A stretch of 64,000 nt of DNA from Metellina segmentata (lineage: Eukaryota > Arthropoda > Arachnida > Araneae > Tetragnathidae): positions 54,328,944 to 54,392,943 of the forward strand of contig OX375877.1 of the NCBI GenBank assembly GCA_947359465.1, read 5' to 3'. Shown here in pieces: positions 22,824 through 34,224 of this stretch. The notes beneath the pieces were generated by a model. That model saw only the letters and a list, made by a program, of their open reading frames with translations, was not told the origin of the DNA and searched no databases. The stretch's first letter is position 1, and the number at the start of each line of letters is the position of its first letter. Both the position numbers and the translations under genes were made by a program.

Positions 22824-23135
22824 ACTGTAGACCAGTAGGTAGAGTTGCGAATAATAACAGGAGCGTTGCGAGTTCGAAACTTGATCCAACCAAAGATCGT
22901 CGTGTGCTTATAGTCAAATCTGTAGTAGCCTCAAATGTCTTCACGTTGGTGGTGCTTGGTGTGGAGAGTGTTCAGTCACCAGTTTGGATGTTGATCTCAT
23001 CATAGGACTGTGGTTCAAACTGAATCGGTGGTGTGTCTTCATATATTTCCCTTCGATAATAATCCTGTACCGTAGCCAATGGCCCCTTGTTTTTCTCCAG
23101 CGTGACGTACATTCAACTACCAACCACCTCATTCA
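22824..23135 (+). mobile_element. Divergent tRNA-derived SINE subfamily
   Basis: A tRNA-like head (GTAGACCAGTAGGTAGAGTT) with a B-box-like GAGTTCGAAACTTGATCC is followed by a body that parallels the main SINE in order: CTTCACGTTGG, GTGTGGAGAGTG, GACTGTGGTTCAAACT and a 3' end with CTCCAGCGTGACGTACATTC and an AACTACCAACCACC tail. Sequence identity to the 324-bp SINE is much lower, so this is either an old copy or a separate subfamily. Confidence 0.72.
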
Positions 23136-23159
23136 ATAAAGAAGACAGGCGACTAATAG

Positions 23160-23500
23160 AGGGTTGTGACATCGCGAGAAACTCCGTTGTCCTTGACCTT
23201 TAGGAAGGGTCACTTGCAGGGCAGGTGCCTACTCCATCGTGTCATCGGAATTTCGGAATGCCGAATGTATTCTGATTGGTTTGAGCGTTTGGCGCCAACG
23301 ACTGTTCTTTCGCCACATGCTTTACAACGACTTGAGAAGAAAAGGTGAAATAGAGCGTCCTATGCAGGTGGTGTTCGTCCAGATGATCTCTGATTGGTTT
23401 TTTACTTTTACCGTTGGGTTATTTTTGGACTGCAAGAGAGTTAGAGAGACGTTAAAGAGAGAGAAAGAGTGAGAAAGAGAGAGAGAGACAGAAGAAGTGG
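23160..23500 (+). promoter_or_regulatory. GC-richer block with ATTGG boxes and a GA-rich tract
   Basis: This block is richer in GC than its surroundings. It holds two TCTGATTGGTT boxes (about 23271 and 23389, inverted CCAAT) and a purine tract of GAGA repeats at 23446-23492. These are features of some arthropod promoters, but no downstream gene or transcript could be identified and it may equally be a transposon interior or solo LTR. Confidence 0.25.
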
Positions 23501-24103
23501 GTGATGCTTGTTCGCCGTGCTGAACTGAGAATACATACTTTTATGTATTGGTGTAACGATGTTAATGTGACGATATAAATATTGTATATTTTTCTTAATG
23601 TTTTTGGAATAATAAGAACTTAAATATCTTAGCTGTTGGTTGTCTTCTCTTTGTGAAAGATTCGTACTGGTTTCATGCTACCGTTTTCGTGAGGCGACAC
23701 CTCAGGATGAAAACTTACATGCTGAACATACTTCAGTCAGTACCGGCTATGTGGTCACACTGTTATGAGGTCACCCCGCTTATATAGTCAGTTTTCTAAA
23801 GTCCCGTCTAACTTAACAGGGAACCTGTGTTAAAGCTCATCGCTTATACAGTCATTTTATTTACTTGGTTATCGGTTATAGGGTCGTTTTTTTTTATCTT
23901 TTCGATGAGGTCATCAGTTTGATTGATTGATTTGATTTTTTGTTGAAAGAAAGCAATCGTTGTAACATTTCATGAGGCGGGGAGTAACACAGGGAATGGC
24001 CAGAAAAAAAAGTGTGCGACAACGGAGAGGACCTATATTTACGCCTTTACTTCCCTCACCTTCCCCCTATTTATCTTTTGCGTTGAATCATCGTCGGCGT
24101 TAC

Positions 24104-24645
24104 CTAGAGTGCCTATATAATAAGAGTGGCGACAAGGGACCAAATTTGGCCCAATGCGCATGCGCGGCAGACATTTTTCTACCAGAATCGTCTCACAGAA
24201 GGTTGCTAGGTGAATTAATATATCATTTCAAGGAGAACAAAAAGCATATGATTGTTTGATATGGATACATTCGATATAAATGAATCATATAAACGCTCAA
24301 TTACATGCGTAATTTTGATGAGATGGATTGCACAACACGCTAACTTAGATTGCGGGAAACACCATATTGTTCAAAAAAAACTATTTACTTAAAAAGTCAA
24401 CAAATTTATACTGACAAAACACTAAAATAATAATAAATAAACTTTCTAGAACACGAAATGGAAAATGAAAAAGCTATATTTTCTTTTTAATTTAATATAC
24501 ACACGTTTTTCTCGAACACACAAAAAGTTCCCATGTTAAGTCTACGGGAGCTAGGAAAAGACTGCCTCGGGCGGTTGAAAAGGTCTCTAAACCAATCAGA
24601 AAGTATTTTCCGTATGTCGCCACTCTTATTATATAGGCACTCTAG
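24104..24645. mobile_element. 542-bp MITE with 31-bp inverted repeats nested in the pogo-like element
   Basis: Both ends read CTAGAGTGCCTATATAATAA and continue AGAGTGGCGACA, identical over 31 bp in inverted orientation. Flanking 6-bp direct repeats CGTTAC are at 24098-24103 and 24646-24651. Interior features include an NRF1-like ATGCGCATGCGCGG at about 24155 and an ATTGG box complement. There is no transposase and the superfamily is not recognised. Confidence 0.88.
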
Positions 24646-24834
24646 CGTTACCCACCCCCTCAATTCTCTTCCTCCCCAAGCACAACAGGTGGATATCTGT
24701 CTGTTTATTGGTTGAAGTTATCTCTCCCTGTTTGAGAAGTACATTGAAATTGAGACGAAAAGAGTAAAAGAATGTTTTGTTTCATTTGGAACATATGTGA
24801 CGTTCATTTACGTTAAAAAATTTTGTTTGTTTTT

Positions 24835-25132
24835 TTAGTCTGCTGACAAATCGCTCCGCTGCGCAAAATAAAAACGGAAATGAAAAAACGAAATTTAGAA
24901 TTTGCCATCTTTTATGCTGTTGTCATTCCAAAGAAAACAATAATAATTTAAATTCCATTAAATTCATTTTAAAATGTTCTATATTGAATTTTAAAATTCG
25001 CAGCGACCCCAAAATTGCAAAAAATTTGGACTACCTATGTGTCAAACCCCATTGTTGTAAGTGTCGTAGATTAGTCAGGACTGTGATAAAGAAAAACAGA
25101 AAAACAAACACTTACTTTTATAATAGTAGAGT
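24835..25132 (+). repeat. Dispersed repeat family C, copy 1
   Basis: Shares with 37550-37966, 38705-39356 and (inverted) 55868-56660 the ordered landmarks GCGCAAAATNAAAACGGAAA, TTGAATTTTAAAATTCGC, TTTGGACTACCTATGTG and a 3' end ACAAACACTTNCTTTTATAA. No coding frame. Confidence 0.78.
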
Positions 25133-25568
25133 GTATTGAATGTTAATGCATGTACGTATGAGTGCTGTACTTAGATTTGTAAGGTAAGCTAAGAGATTTC
25201 ACTAAAAATTTTTGCCTATTTTTTACTGTAGTTTTTACTTCTAATTTTTAAAATGTTCTTAAAAGTTTAATTATTTTTTATGGGCACTTATATTCTGTTA
25301 GGTGAATATAATCCTGCCATAATTATATAGTGTTGTATTGTTCCGCTTATATGGTCTGATTTTTCTGGACAGCTGAGCTGACCATATATCAAATACTGAC
25401 TGTATTTTTAAAAAATATTATTATGATCGCTACGTAATTAATCGTTAACATTCTGATAAATATACCATGAAGTTAGAGACGGAATGGGCCCCTGAAATGT
25501 ATCCCCATACCGGTTACCGGTACCCATCAGGGGTTGATAACTCGGAAATGATTAATATAAAATAAGTT

Positions 25569-26957
25569 CACTCTATAACAAAAAAATCGACGCAACAAGA
25601 AGGAATCATCCGATTGCTTTGAAATTTCGTATGCAAAAATGTTTTGACCAAATATGCAAATGATTATAATTTGGTGTCCAATGAATGAATAGTACGATCT
25701 CCAGCGCATCGGAACTGCACATCCAGCAGATGTATATAAGGAGTTGTTCTTGAACTGTTAAACATTTCTGCTGCATTGCGATTTAGGATAACTTTCAACG
25801 ACTGAAAAAATGCCTCGCCGCAGGATTCGAGCTCATTATGAGCAACTTTCAGAGTTTGAAAGAGGTCGTATCATTGGATTGAAAGAGGCAGGTTGGGCAA
25901 ATCGGAGAATTGCTCGTTATGTGAGTCGAAGCGATGCGGCGATTAGAAGATGCTGGCAAGAGTGGGTGGACAATGGCAGATTTCAGCGTCATGATGGTAG
26001 CGGTCGACGTAGGGTCACAACAGATCGCGAGGACAGAGTGATTGTCAGATCAGCTGTCACAGCGCCTGATTCATCGCAATCAACCAACAGTCGTGCGACC
26101 CACACACGAGTATCCACCATGACCATTCACAGACGGCTGAGAGGGCGAAATCTACGCTCGCATCGACCGTTACGCCACCTGCCACTCACGCCTGCACACT
26201 GTCGAGCCAGAATACAGTGGTACTTGTCTCGATCAGGCTGGAATGATGCTGACTGGGGACGTATAGTCTTTAGTGAGGAATCCCGTTTCCAACTGTGTCC
26301 TGGCGATCATCGAAGAAGTGTCTGGAGACGCCCAGGGCAGCGTGCCGATCCTGCTTTCACTATTGCACGAAATAAAGAGTTTTGGTCTGGGGTGCTATTT
26401 CCCTTGATAGCCGGACCCCTTTGGTCGTCATTGGAGATACACTTACTGCACAGCGGTACGTTGACGACATTCTGAGACCTGTTTTGCTACCGTTCCTTTC
26501 GCAGTACCCTGGGCTTATTTTTCAGCAAGGCAATGTCAGATCACATACGGCACGTGTTGCTATGAACTGTCTTCAAGCTTGTCAAACACTTCCTTGGCCA
26601 GCCAGATCACCAGATCTCTCTCCCATCGAGCATGTCTGGGATATGATGGGTAGGCGACTGCATCCGGTAGGGAATGTTGATGACGTAGTCCGACAATTGG
26701 AGCAAATTTGGCAAGAAATACTACAGGAGACCATCCGGGAGCTTTATCGGTCTATGCCACGCCGTGTGTCAGCTTGCATCCAGGCTAGAGGCGGGTCAAC
26801 ACCTTATTGAGCTCGTTACTGTAACTCTGAAATAAATCATTCAATTGTTCTTAAATTTAAATCATTTTCTATTCTGTACATAATTTTCCTATCCACCAAT
26901 TTTTGTCTCCATCGGACAACTCCTTCTTGGTGCGTCGATTTTTTTTGTTATAGAGTG
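25569..26957 (+). mobile_element. Tc1 transposon, copy 1 (1389 bp)
   Basis: Inverted termini CACTCTATAACAAAAAAATC (left) and the matching complement ending GTTATAGAGTG (right) enclose the element. TA follows on the right (26958-26959), while the left flank is TT. The TIR similarity extends about 45 bp. A transposase gene fills the centre. A second copy lies 462 bp away in the opposite orientation. Confidence 0.93.
25810..26810 (+). pseudogene. Tc1 transposase, frameshifted and catalytically damaged
   Basis: The frame from ATG 25810 encodes an N-terminal helix-turn-helix DNA-binding region (RGRIIGLKEAGWANRRIA), then the DDE catalytic domain. At about 26370-26385 a short deletion, visible by comparison with the copy at 27420-28657, moves the C-terminal half into a different frame, which then runs to TGA 26808. 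The first catalytic region reads VFSEESRF where the family has SDES. The second reads FQQGNVRSHT where the family has QQDNxRPHT. Both catalytic Asp residues are therefore substituted. The third region, SPDLSPIEHVWD, keeps Glu. The protein resembles orb-weaver Tc1 transposases as I remember them. Confidence 0.93.
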
Positions 26958-27419
26958 TAATTTGAAATTCTGCGGCCACGCACAATTCCTGATTTCTCAT
27001 ATCCCTATTTTACGTTCCTTTTTCTGAAGAGTGATACTTTTAGCATCTTCACTGCTTATTTTCAGTATCCATTCAAGCATATAAGTATGTGTAAACATTG
27101 CTACCAGTTAGAACTCAGGATTTGCTTTTGTCGATAACAAAAAAGGTTTCATTTAATATTGTCCAAATGAGTCAATTCTAATTATAGTAGCAACAGATTT
27201 GATTTTTCTAAAAGATTCCATTCTAAGAAAATCTGCAAAATGATCAAAGCTTTCTATTATGAGGAATGGAACAATAGAACATTTCCGAAGTATTCTGTTC
27301 TACATAATGGGCCAACAGAATCGTTCGAAAAATTCTATTCTGCAGAAAGAGCAATGAAATATTCCCACCCAAGGATTTTATTACAAGGAAATAAGCAATT
27401 GAACCGTCCAAATGATCTA

Positions 27420-28657
27420 CACTCTATAACAAAGAAATCGACGCACCAAGAAGGAGTTGTCCGATGGAGACAAAAATTGGTGGATAGGAAAATTATGTAC
27501 AGAATAGAAAATGATAAAAAATTTAAGAACAATTGAATGATTTATTTCAGAGTTACAGTAACGAGCTCTATAAGGTGTTGACCCGCCTCTGGCCTGGATG
27601 CAAGCTGCCACACGGCGTGGCATAGACCGATAAAGCTCCCGGATGGTCTCCTTCGGTACTTCTTGCCAAATTTGCTCCAATTGTCGGACTACGTCATCAA
27701 CATTCCCTACCGGATGCAGTCGCCTTCCCATCATATCCCAGACATGCTCGATGGGAGAGAGATCTGGTGATCTGGCTGGCCAAGGAAGTGTTTGACAAGC
27801 TTGAAGACAGTTCATAGCAACACGTGCCGTATATGGTCTGACATTGTCTTGCTGAAAAATAAGCCCAGGGTACTGCGAAAGGAACGGTAGCAAAACAGGT
27901 CTCAGAATGTCGTCAACGTACCGCTGTGCAGTAAGTGTACCTCTAATAACGACCAAAGGGGTCCAGCTATCAAGGGAAATGGCACCTCAGACCATAACTC
28001 CTTGTTGAGGGCCCGTGTGGCGTGCAATAGTGAAAGAAGGATCGGCACGCTCCAGACACGTCTTCGATGATCGTCAGGTCACAGTTGGAAGCGGGATGTC
28101 GTCTCTCAGCCGTCTGTGAATGGTCATGGTGGACACTCTTTTGTGGGTCGCACGACTGATGGTTGATAGCGATGAATCAGGCGCTGTGACAGCTGATCTG
28201 ACAATCACTCTGTCCTCGCGATGTGTTGTAGCCCTACGTCGACCACTACTATCACGACGCTGAAATCTGCCATTGTCCACCCACTCTTGCCAGCATCTTC
28301 TAATCGCCGCATCGCTTCGACTCACTTGATGAGCGATTCTCCGATTTGCCCAACCTGCCTCTTTCAAACTCTGAAAGTTGCTCGTAATGAGCTCGAATCC
28401 TGCGGCGAGGCGTTTTTTCAGTCGTTGAAAGGTATCCTAAATCGCAATGCAGCAGAAATTTTTGCAACAGTTCAAGAACAACTCCTTATACGCATCTGCT
28501 GGATGCGCAGTTCCGATGCGCTGGATATCGCGCTATTCATTCATTGGACACCAAATTTTAATCATTTGCATATTTAGTCAAAACATTTTTGCATACGAAA
28601 TTTCAAAGCAATCGGACGATTCCTTCTTGGTGCGTCGATTTGTTTTGTTATATAGTG
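27420..28657 (-). mobile_element. Tc1 transposon, copy 2 (1238 bp), opposite orientation
   Basis: Both termini are present (CACTCTATAACAAAGAAATC on the left; complement ending GTTATATAGTG on the right) and flanked by intact TA at 27418-27419 and 28658-28659. It is about 150 bp shorter than copy 1 because of internal deletions and is inserted in the ~40-bp repeat array. Confidence 0.94.
27550..28412 (-). pseudogene. Tc1 transposase, copy 2, start and stop codons lost
   Basis: Relative to copy 1 the initiator ATG is ACG. About 24 bp between two GAAAGAGG direct repeats is missing near the N-terminus. About 137 bp spanning the first catalytic region is deleted (the frame jumps from HRRLR to the residues after SRFQL). 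The segment GVMVWGAIS has a TGA in place of Trp. The terminal TGA is AGA, so the frame reads through. The second catalytic motif is intact here (FQQDNVRPYT), unlike in copy 1. The gene is dead. Confidence 0.92.
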
Positions 28658-29029
28658 TATTATAAGGAAAGAAACGATAAAATGCTTTAACAGGACTATA
28701 TTTTACAGAAGGGGCCAATATAATTGTTCGAATTATTTTATTCTCAAGAAACGGGCCACAAAATCTTTCCAAAGGATTCTATTCGGAAATGAGATCAACG
28801 GAATCTTCATAAAATATTCTGGTCTGATGAAATTAACAAAATAATTTTTCAAAAAATTCTATTGAAAAGCAAGAAACAGTAATTTCTCTTTCAAAATGAT
28901 TCCATAGCAAGGAAATGATCGCAATTGAACCGTTTGAATGATCTATTCTAAGGAAAGGAACATTAAATTCTTCCAAAGGACTCAAGAATGCAGATTAGGC
29001 CAAAAGAATCGTTCAAATTCTATTCTTAA

Positions 29030-29532
29030 CCCTTCTTTACATCATGGTGGAAATTTCCATCATAACATTGAATGCCCAAAAACTATATAAAAGAACAAGT
29101 TCACTTTAAGTTGATCGTGTCTGGATACCTTTTTAATGTCCATTGCATAAAAAAAAACATAGCTGTCAAAAATAAGCAAGTGTCACTATCATTAAAACGA
29201 GCTTGAAGTTGTCATTCCGCTGTTTGTTGTAGTTGCAATAAACGTATGATTTCATTTTTAATTTTGTTTTATTATATTTGAGTTTCTATTGCTAAAAAAG
29301 TGAAAATGAGTGGAAGAAAGGTTTGTAACATGTGTTTCTGTTATTTTTAGAGCAATTTCTGAAAAAGTTTGCGTTTCATTTTAAAAATACCACATGATAC
29401 TATCATATTGTTTTTTGCTAAATTTAAATATATACTAAGATTTTTTTTTAACCATTTTCCCTTTAATTTTGAACATGAATTATATCACCTTGATTTATTT
29501 CACCAATAAAGAAAAAATCATGCAAAGAAGGG
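29030..29532 (+). mobile_element. 503-bp piggyBac-type MITE inserted in the ~40-bp array
   Basis: The ends CCCTTCTTTACATCATGG and, in complement, CCCTTCTTTGCATGATTT are flanked by TTAA at 29026-29029 and 29533-29536, the piggyBac target. Inside, AAAATGAGTGGAAGAAAG followed by GTTTGT at about 29304 could be a transposase start exon with its donor. The rest of a transposase is missing. Confidence 0.9.
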
Positions 29533-29880
29533 TTAAGAAACGGACAGCAAAATGTTTCCAATTAATACTATTCTAAGGAAATGAGATCAATGGAATCTTT
29601 CTAAAATATTATATTCTGAGGATATAAACAAAATAATCTTTCAAAAAATTATATTCTAAGGAAAGTAACAGTAAAATCTCAAACTGATTCCAAAGCAAGT
29701 AAAGTAGAATCCTTCCAATGGATTCTACTTTACAAAATAGGCCAATAGAATCCTTCAGAGGAATCTATTATGAGGAAAGGAGCAAAAGAATATTTCAAAC
29801 TATTTTATTGTAAGGAAATGAATAATAGAACTTTCTAAAAAATGCATTCTAAAGAAAGGCCCAATAAAATATATCTAAAG

Positions 29881-31020
29881 ATTGAAAGAATCCATGGATT
29901 ATTTAGAGATATGTGTTTATTTAGTTATTAAGTACCTACTTAAAAATCTCGATGCTCAGGGAGTTAGGGTATTCGCATACGGGTTGTATATCTTCACATG
30001 CCACCCGGCCAATTATAGACGTAGATTTGCGGTGTATTTGCAATGTCTGATCCTCTTTCATTTTCACTTACTTATCTCACACTTTCTTAACGCTTCACTT
30101 ACTTAGTCAATTTAACAAGTATCGTAAAAAAAGTTATGAAATAAGAAAAAAATGTATTTAAATTTTTAATGGGGAGCCGCATTTAACTCAACGAAGAGTC
30201 CCATTTTCCCACCCCTGCTATATGACATCCATTGAAGGAGAGAATTCAACACAAGATACCGTTGGCTAAAAACGTCAAAACTGGTTAGAAATTATGCAAG
30301 AAAGACAAGTTTGCAGAACGGATATATCCTGTAAGAACACCTACTTCAAAGGGTTGAACTCTTCGGAATCAGCCAACCAACACTCGTGTTTCTAAGAACC
30401 TCATGTTCGCGAAAAGAAAGTTTTATTTGACAACAAATTACAGTTGAAATCTCATAGAGCAAACATCTATTTAACGAATATTTTTTGGAACCTTGAAACC
30501 CCTTGATATTTTACGTGAAACGCAACTTCTATTCAACAAAATTGATACCTGATTTAAGAATTTTTCAAAAGCCGTTTTCGAAATTCGAATCAAATCTGAT
30601 GAATTTTTTCCCCTTTGTATTTACAACTTTCCTGAATTTTACCTAAAAAATCACTTTTATTACATTAACAAAAAAGTTATAATTCCAATAGGTGCTATTT
30701 TAATATATTTTATATGATAAGAATTTTTTTTATTCTTAAAAATTATGTCGTTTTTGAGGTATATTTTACGTTTTAGTAAAGTTAAAATAAAAATATAAAA
30801 ATATCATTATTTATCTATTTTCTTCAATCAATGAAATCAGGCCCACCATAAAATCGGGAAATTCCCAAGAAGCCTGTGTTTCTAGGAGGCTTGTAGGTCT
30901 TTCAATACAAATATTGTAAAAATAATGTTTATTTAGATGGTAAAATTTATTTTCTGTAATAATTTAAAAGATTTTCCAATTAGAAGTAATAAAATGGCAA
31001 AAAAATTTTAACGTTCCTAG
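29881..31020. other. Spacer between inverted repeat arrays, no recognised gene
   Basis: Contains at about 30270 a block (GTCAAAACTGGTTAGAAATTATGC) related to 32936 and to 58124 (ATCAAAACTGGTTTGAAATC), indicating another old dispersed repeat. Nothing else could be supported. Confidence 0.45.
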
Positions 31021-31140
31021 CCTAACAATATAATTTTTGGGCAGTTCTGTTGACCCAATATGTATAAAGAATCTTTTGGAGATATTATTTTTCTCCTTTC
31101 CTTGGAAAAGATTCCCTTGATAAGATTTTATTGGTCAGAA
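31021..31140 (-). repeat. Short block of the ~40-bp repeat, inverted
   Basis: AAGAATCTTTTGGAGATA, then CTCCTTTCCTTGGAAAAGATT, represents two to three units in reverse orientation relative to 27160-29880. Confidence 0.65.
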
Positions 31141-32439
31141 GCTTAAAATTGGAAAGATGTCATGCAGGTAAGAGTGCAGGTTGTAAGTGGAATGGTGCCT
31201 GTGAACTCCTAGAGGATCGATTTTGTGTTTTTATTTTACTTCCCTTTAAATTTGGCATAGGACGTCTTAAACACCTTGTAAAAGAATATTTCTCAAAAAG
31301 AAAAGTATGCTGGTCACCAGTATTTTAAGTTCACAATAATTTTGTTTCAAATAAATTGTGCTCATACCAGAAACTTAAAACCCTAGAAGGTATTTCTTTA
31401 CTTTAAAAGTTACAATTCATTTTTTATGCATTTTACGTCTCGCTCTTTTTTTATTACCCCTTTTCAATGCTTTATTATTTCACAACTGCTTCTTTTACAA
31501 ATGAGCAAAAATGTCAGTTAGCAATGCAGTTTTGCTAAATCCAATGCTCACTTAAAAGGTTTAAGGCCATCTAAAAATTGTGTATTCTGATGTTCCATTC
31601 CCGTTTCCTCATAGAATGAAAAATCGGTTAGTCAAACACTGTGTAACTGTGTCGCTTTGGCAAGTTACATAACATATTAAATATATATGATTATTTCGAC
31701 AATATATTTTGAGAAATAAACTAGTTTTTCATTTAATACATTTTTACTTTAAAAATTTTAAACAATTACCAATAGGTTAACCTAAATTAAACTTCTATAC
31801 TGCAATTACCCCCTATATAATATATAGCTTAGCACGTTTGGGCTAAACAGTATAGGTCAAAAATTGTTCAAATTGAGATAAGTAAACGAGTACATTTACA
31901 TAAAAACATTATCTTTAATTTGGTCAAATTAGTATGTCATATATGAATAAAAGTATAGATATATGATAAATGCTCGTTGAAAGGATTAAGTTGATTTGCA
32001 ATAAACTGGTAAAAAAAAATCATTCAATAAAAACTGATTCCTGAAAAGTTTTTTTTTTTGTCTAATACTGTTTTGCGCTAACTTGCTAGATATATTCCCT
32101 ATATATGTTGGTAAATCCTCTATATATTGCTCTTGAGGGACGAAAAACAACGGATTTAACGCGTGCCTATCTTACTTGTTCATTAGAACCAACGTGCGCG
32201 GAACCTATATACAAAAAAACACTATTTATAAAAATAACTAATTGGTGTATCGAAATTTAAATATTCATTTATTTTACTGAGCAGGAAACAACAATTCAAT
32301 ATATTTTAAAACCTTTACTTTTGTGCAATTTTTCATTTCCAGATTTAAAAGATAGTTCTGTTTCTGCCCATAACAGAAATTATTTTTTTAAAGGGTAGGG
32401 AGAGGGCTGCATCTAGAGCACCCCTAGACTTCATAATGA
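31141..32439. other. AT-rich stretch without recognised genes
   Basis: A + strand frame at 31131-31328 begins inside the repeat block and shows no domain. No splice-supported exon was identified. Confidence 0.4.
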
Positions 32440-32930
32440 GAGAATACTTACAGCAGCTTTAACCTTTAGGACGATTCTAGAGGTTCTACCCTTGGAATAT
32501 AATTATTTGGAATGATTCTACTGCCCATTTTTTTTATAATAGAATTCTTTGGAAAGATGTTCCTTTCCTTAGAAAATAATCCTTTGAAATTATTCTACTG
32601 CACCTTTCTTTGTAAGTGAATTCTTTGAAAAGTTTCCTCTGGTCATTTCCTTAGAGTGGATTCCTTTGGAATTCTATTGTTCCTATCCATATAATAGAAT
32701 CTTTTGGAAAGATTATACTGCATTTTTCCATGGAAATGAACTGTCTGAAAAGATTTCATTGGTCCTTTCCTTTGAATAGAATCCGTTAATAAAATTATGT
32801 TGGTCATTTCCTTATAATAGAATCATTTGAAAATATTCCATTGCTCCTTTTTTTACAATAGAATCCTTTGGAGAGAGATTGTATCTCTTCTTTCCTTAGA
32901 ATGAATTCCTTGGGAAGATTTCATTGGTCA
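32440..32930 (-). repeat. Degenerate ~40-bp tandem array, inverted orientation
   Basis: About eleven units with TAGAATCNTTTGGAAAGATT and CCTTTCCTTAGAAT are in reverse orientation to the 27-30 kb array, about 2.5 kb from it. Together they form a large imperfect inverted repeat. Confidence 0.85.
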
Positions 32931-33579
32931 AGATGGTCAAAACTGGGTAAAAGTCCAAACAGGGTAGAATGCAGTTTCCAAGGTGGAATTATGTATGAAA
33001 CTCTCAGAGGGTTAACAAACCTAAAATATTATTATGAACCATAAATTTCATAAATACAGAATCTTGTGATATAGAATATTTACAAGTTTAATTGCATAAA
33101 ATATTCCTCGGATAACAGCAAAGCAAATTTAAACATACACGTAATTCTTAATTTAAATCAGTTTGATGATACCAATTGAAGGAACCGCAATTTGAAGACA
33201 AATTGCACTGTGAGCAATATGAAAGTCGTTGAAGATCACTGACACAACTCTATTTACAAAGAGCATTCGTCTTACGCACTTAGAATCACGTGTCGCAGTT
33301 TTCAGATTTCGGTCATTAATTAAAATATAGATCCCACGCTCGTGGAATTTACTTTGTTCCAAGCAAGCCCCCAAAGATTCTAACAGTGCATAAAACACCA
33401 AAAAATAATTTAATCAGAGTCGGTAATTAAGTTCTAGTATCGAGTGACAGTAGCGTTTCCCTTCATATTCGGCTTGGCTTAATTGCGCCATTTTGTGAAA
33501 CTGCCCCAAGATGTAGAACAACGAAAGCGCCTTCGATGTTTATGTTTCAATTAATCGTTGCAATTTTGTAGCATTATAT

Positions 33580-34145
33580 AAATCTTTCCACTTAATTTCG
33601 CTGGCTGCAAACCAATGTTGCTTTTCAAAACAGAATAAATTTCTATCAAGATTCCTATAATTCCGAGATACTTGGTTCTCTTGAAATCGAATTCGAACAT
33701 TAAATTCAGGATATGTAATATCAAGGATTTTAATTGATGGATAGGATTCCTGGATTCGAAGGTTCATTTTTAATCAGTAATGATTAGAAGTCTTCCGTCA
33801 TTGGATTTCAATTTAATTCTCTTTGAAGCTTTGTGACGTTCTATCAATTTATTAAAGTAATAATAGTAAATATTCATATCAGAGTAGCGAAGGCAGAATT
33901 TTATTATACTTTTCAAAGTTTCTTGGCTTTTAAAAACCTACTAAAATTCTTCCGAGATTCATATAAATCCACGAATTTGGAATTTGAACATTAAATTCAG
34001 GATATGTAATATCAATGATTTTGATTGATTCATCAATTCGAAAAATTTTAAAGTTGAAGGACGATTATTAAGATTTTACCATCATTACATTACGATTTCA
34101 TTTGACTTCGTAGTTTTGAGGAGTCCTATCGAATAAGTAACATTA
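33580..34145. repeat. Two-copy tandem duplication, ~297-bp period
   Basis: The block GAACATTAAATTCAGGATAT followed by GTAATATCAA occurs at about 33690 and 33987, with diverged flanks that align on both sides (TTCCGAGATAC versus TTCCGAGATTC; TTTCAATTTAATTC versus TTTCATTTGACTTC). Confidence 0.75.
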
Positions 34146-34224
34146 AAAAATTTATACATAATGTTTTGGACAAGAAAAAATTTATATTAATAGCAAAAAC
34201 TAAATATTTTTCAAATAAGATTTC

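Larger units (their letters stand above)
23734..25402. mobile_element. 1.67-kb pogo/Tigger-like DNA element carrying nested insertions
   Basis: The left end CAGTCAGTACCGGCTATGTG and the reverse complement of the right end CAGTCAGTATTTGATATATG agree at 19 of the first 24 positions. The right end is followed by TA (25403-25404); the left flank is TT, so the duplication is damaged. A subterminal motif GCTTATANNGTC recurs at 23780, 23841 and 25347. No transposase remains. TIR start and TA target suggest a pogo/Tigger relationship, which is inference. A MITE (24104-24645) and a repeat C copy lie inside. Confidence 0.7.
27160..29880 (+). repeat. Degenerate ~40-bp tandem array, forward orientation, split by three transposons
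   Basis: Units follow the loose consensus ATTCTAAGGAAAGGAACAAT then AGAATCTTTCCAAAGG. Repeat blocks occupy about 27160-27417, 28660-29025 and 29537-29880. Each unit holds complementary AGAATC and GATTCT blocks around a TTTCCAAAG centre, so single units can fold. Unit length varies from about 36 to 45 bp and divergence is high. Two frames crossing the array (27240-27536, for instance) are low-information and are not genes. The same family appears inverted at 31021-31140 and 32440-32930. Confidence 0.85.

Noticed and set aside
23160..23730. Possible solo LTR (TG...CA boundaries with promoter-like boxes)
   Set aside because: No matching target duplication or second LTR was found; boundaries were arbitrary.
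27240..27536. 98-codon + strand frame
   Set aside because: It crosses the boundary between the ~40-bp repeat array and the Tc1 terminus, so it cannot be a host gene.
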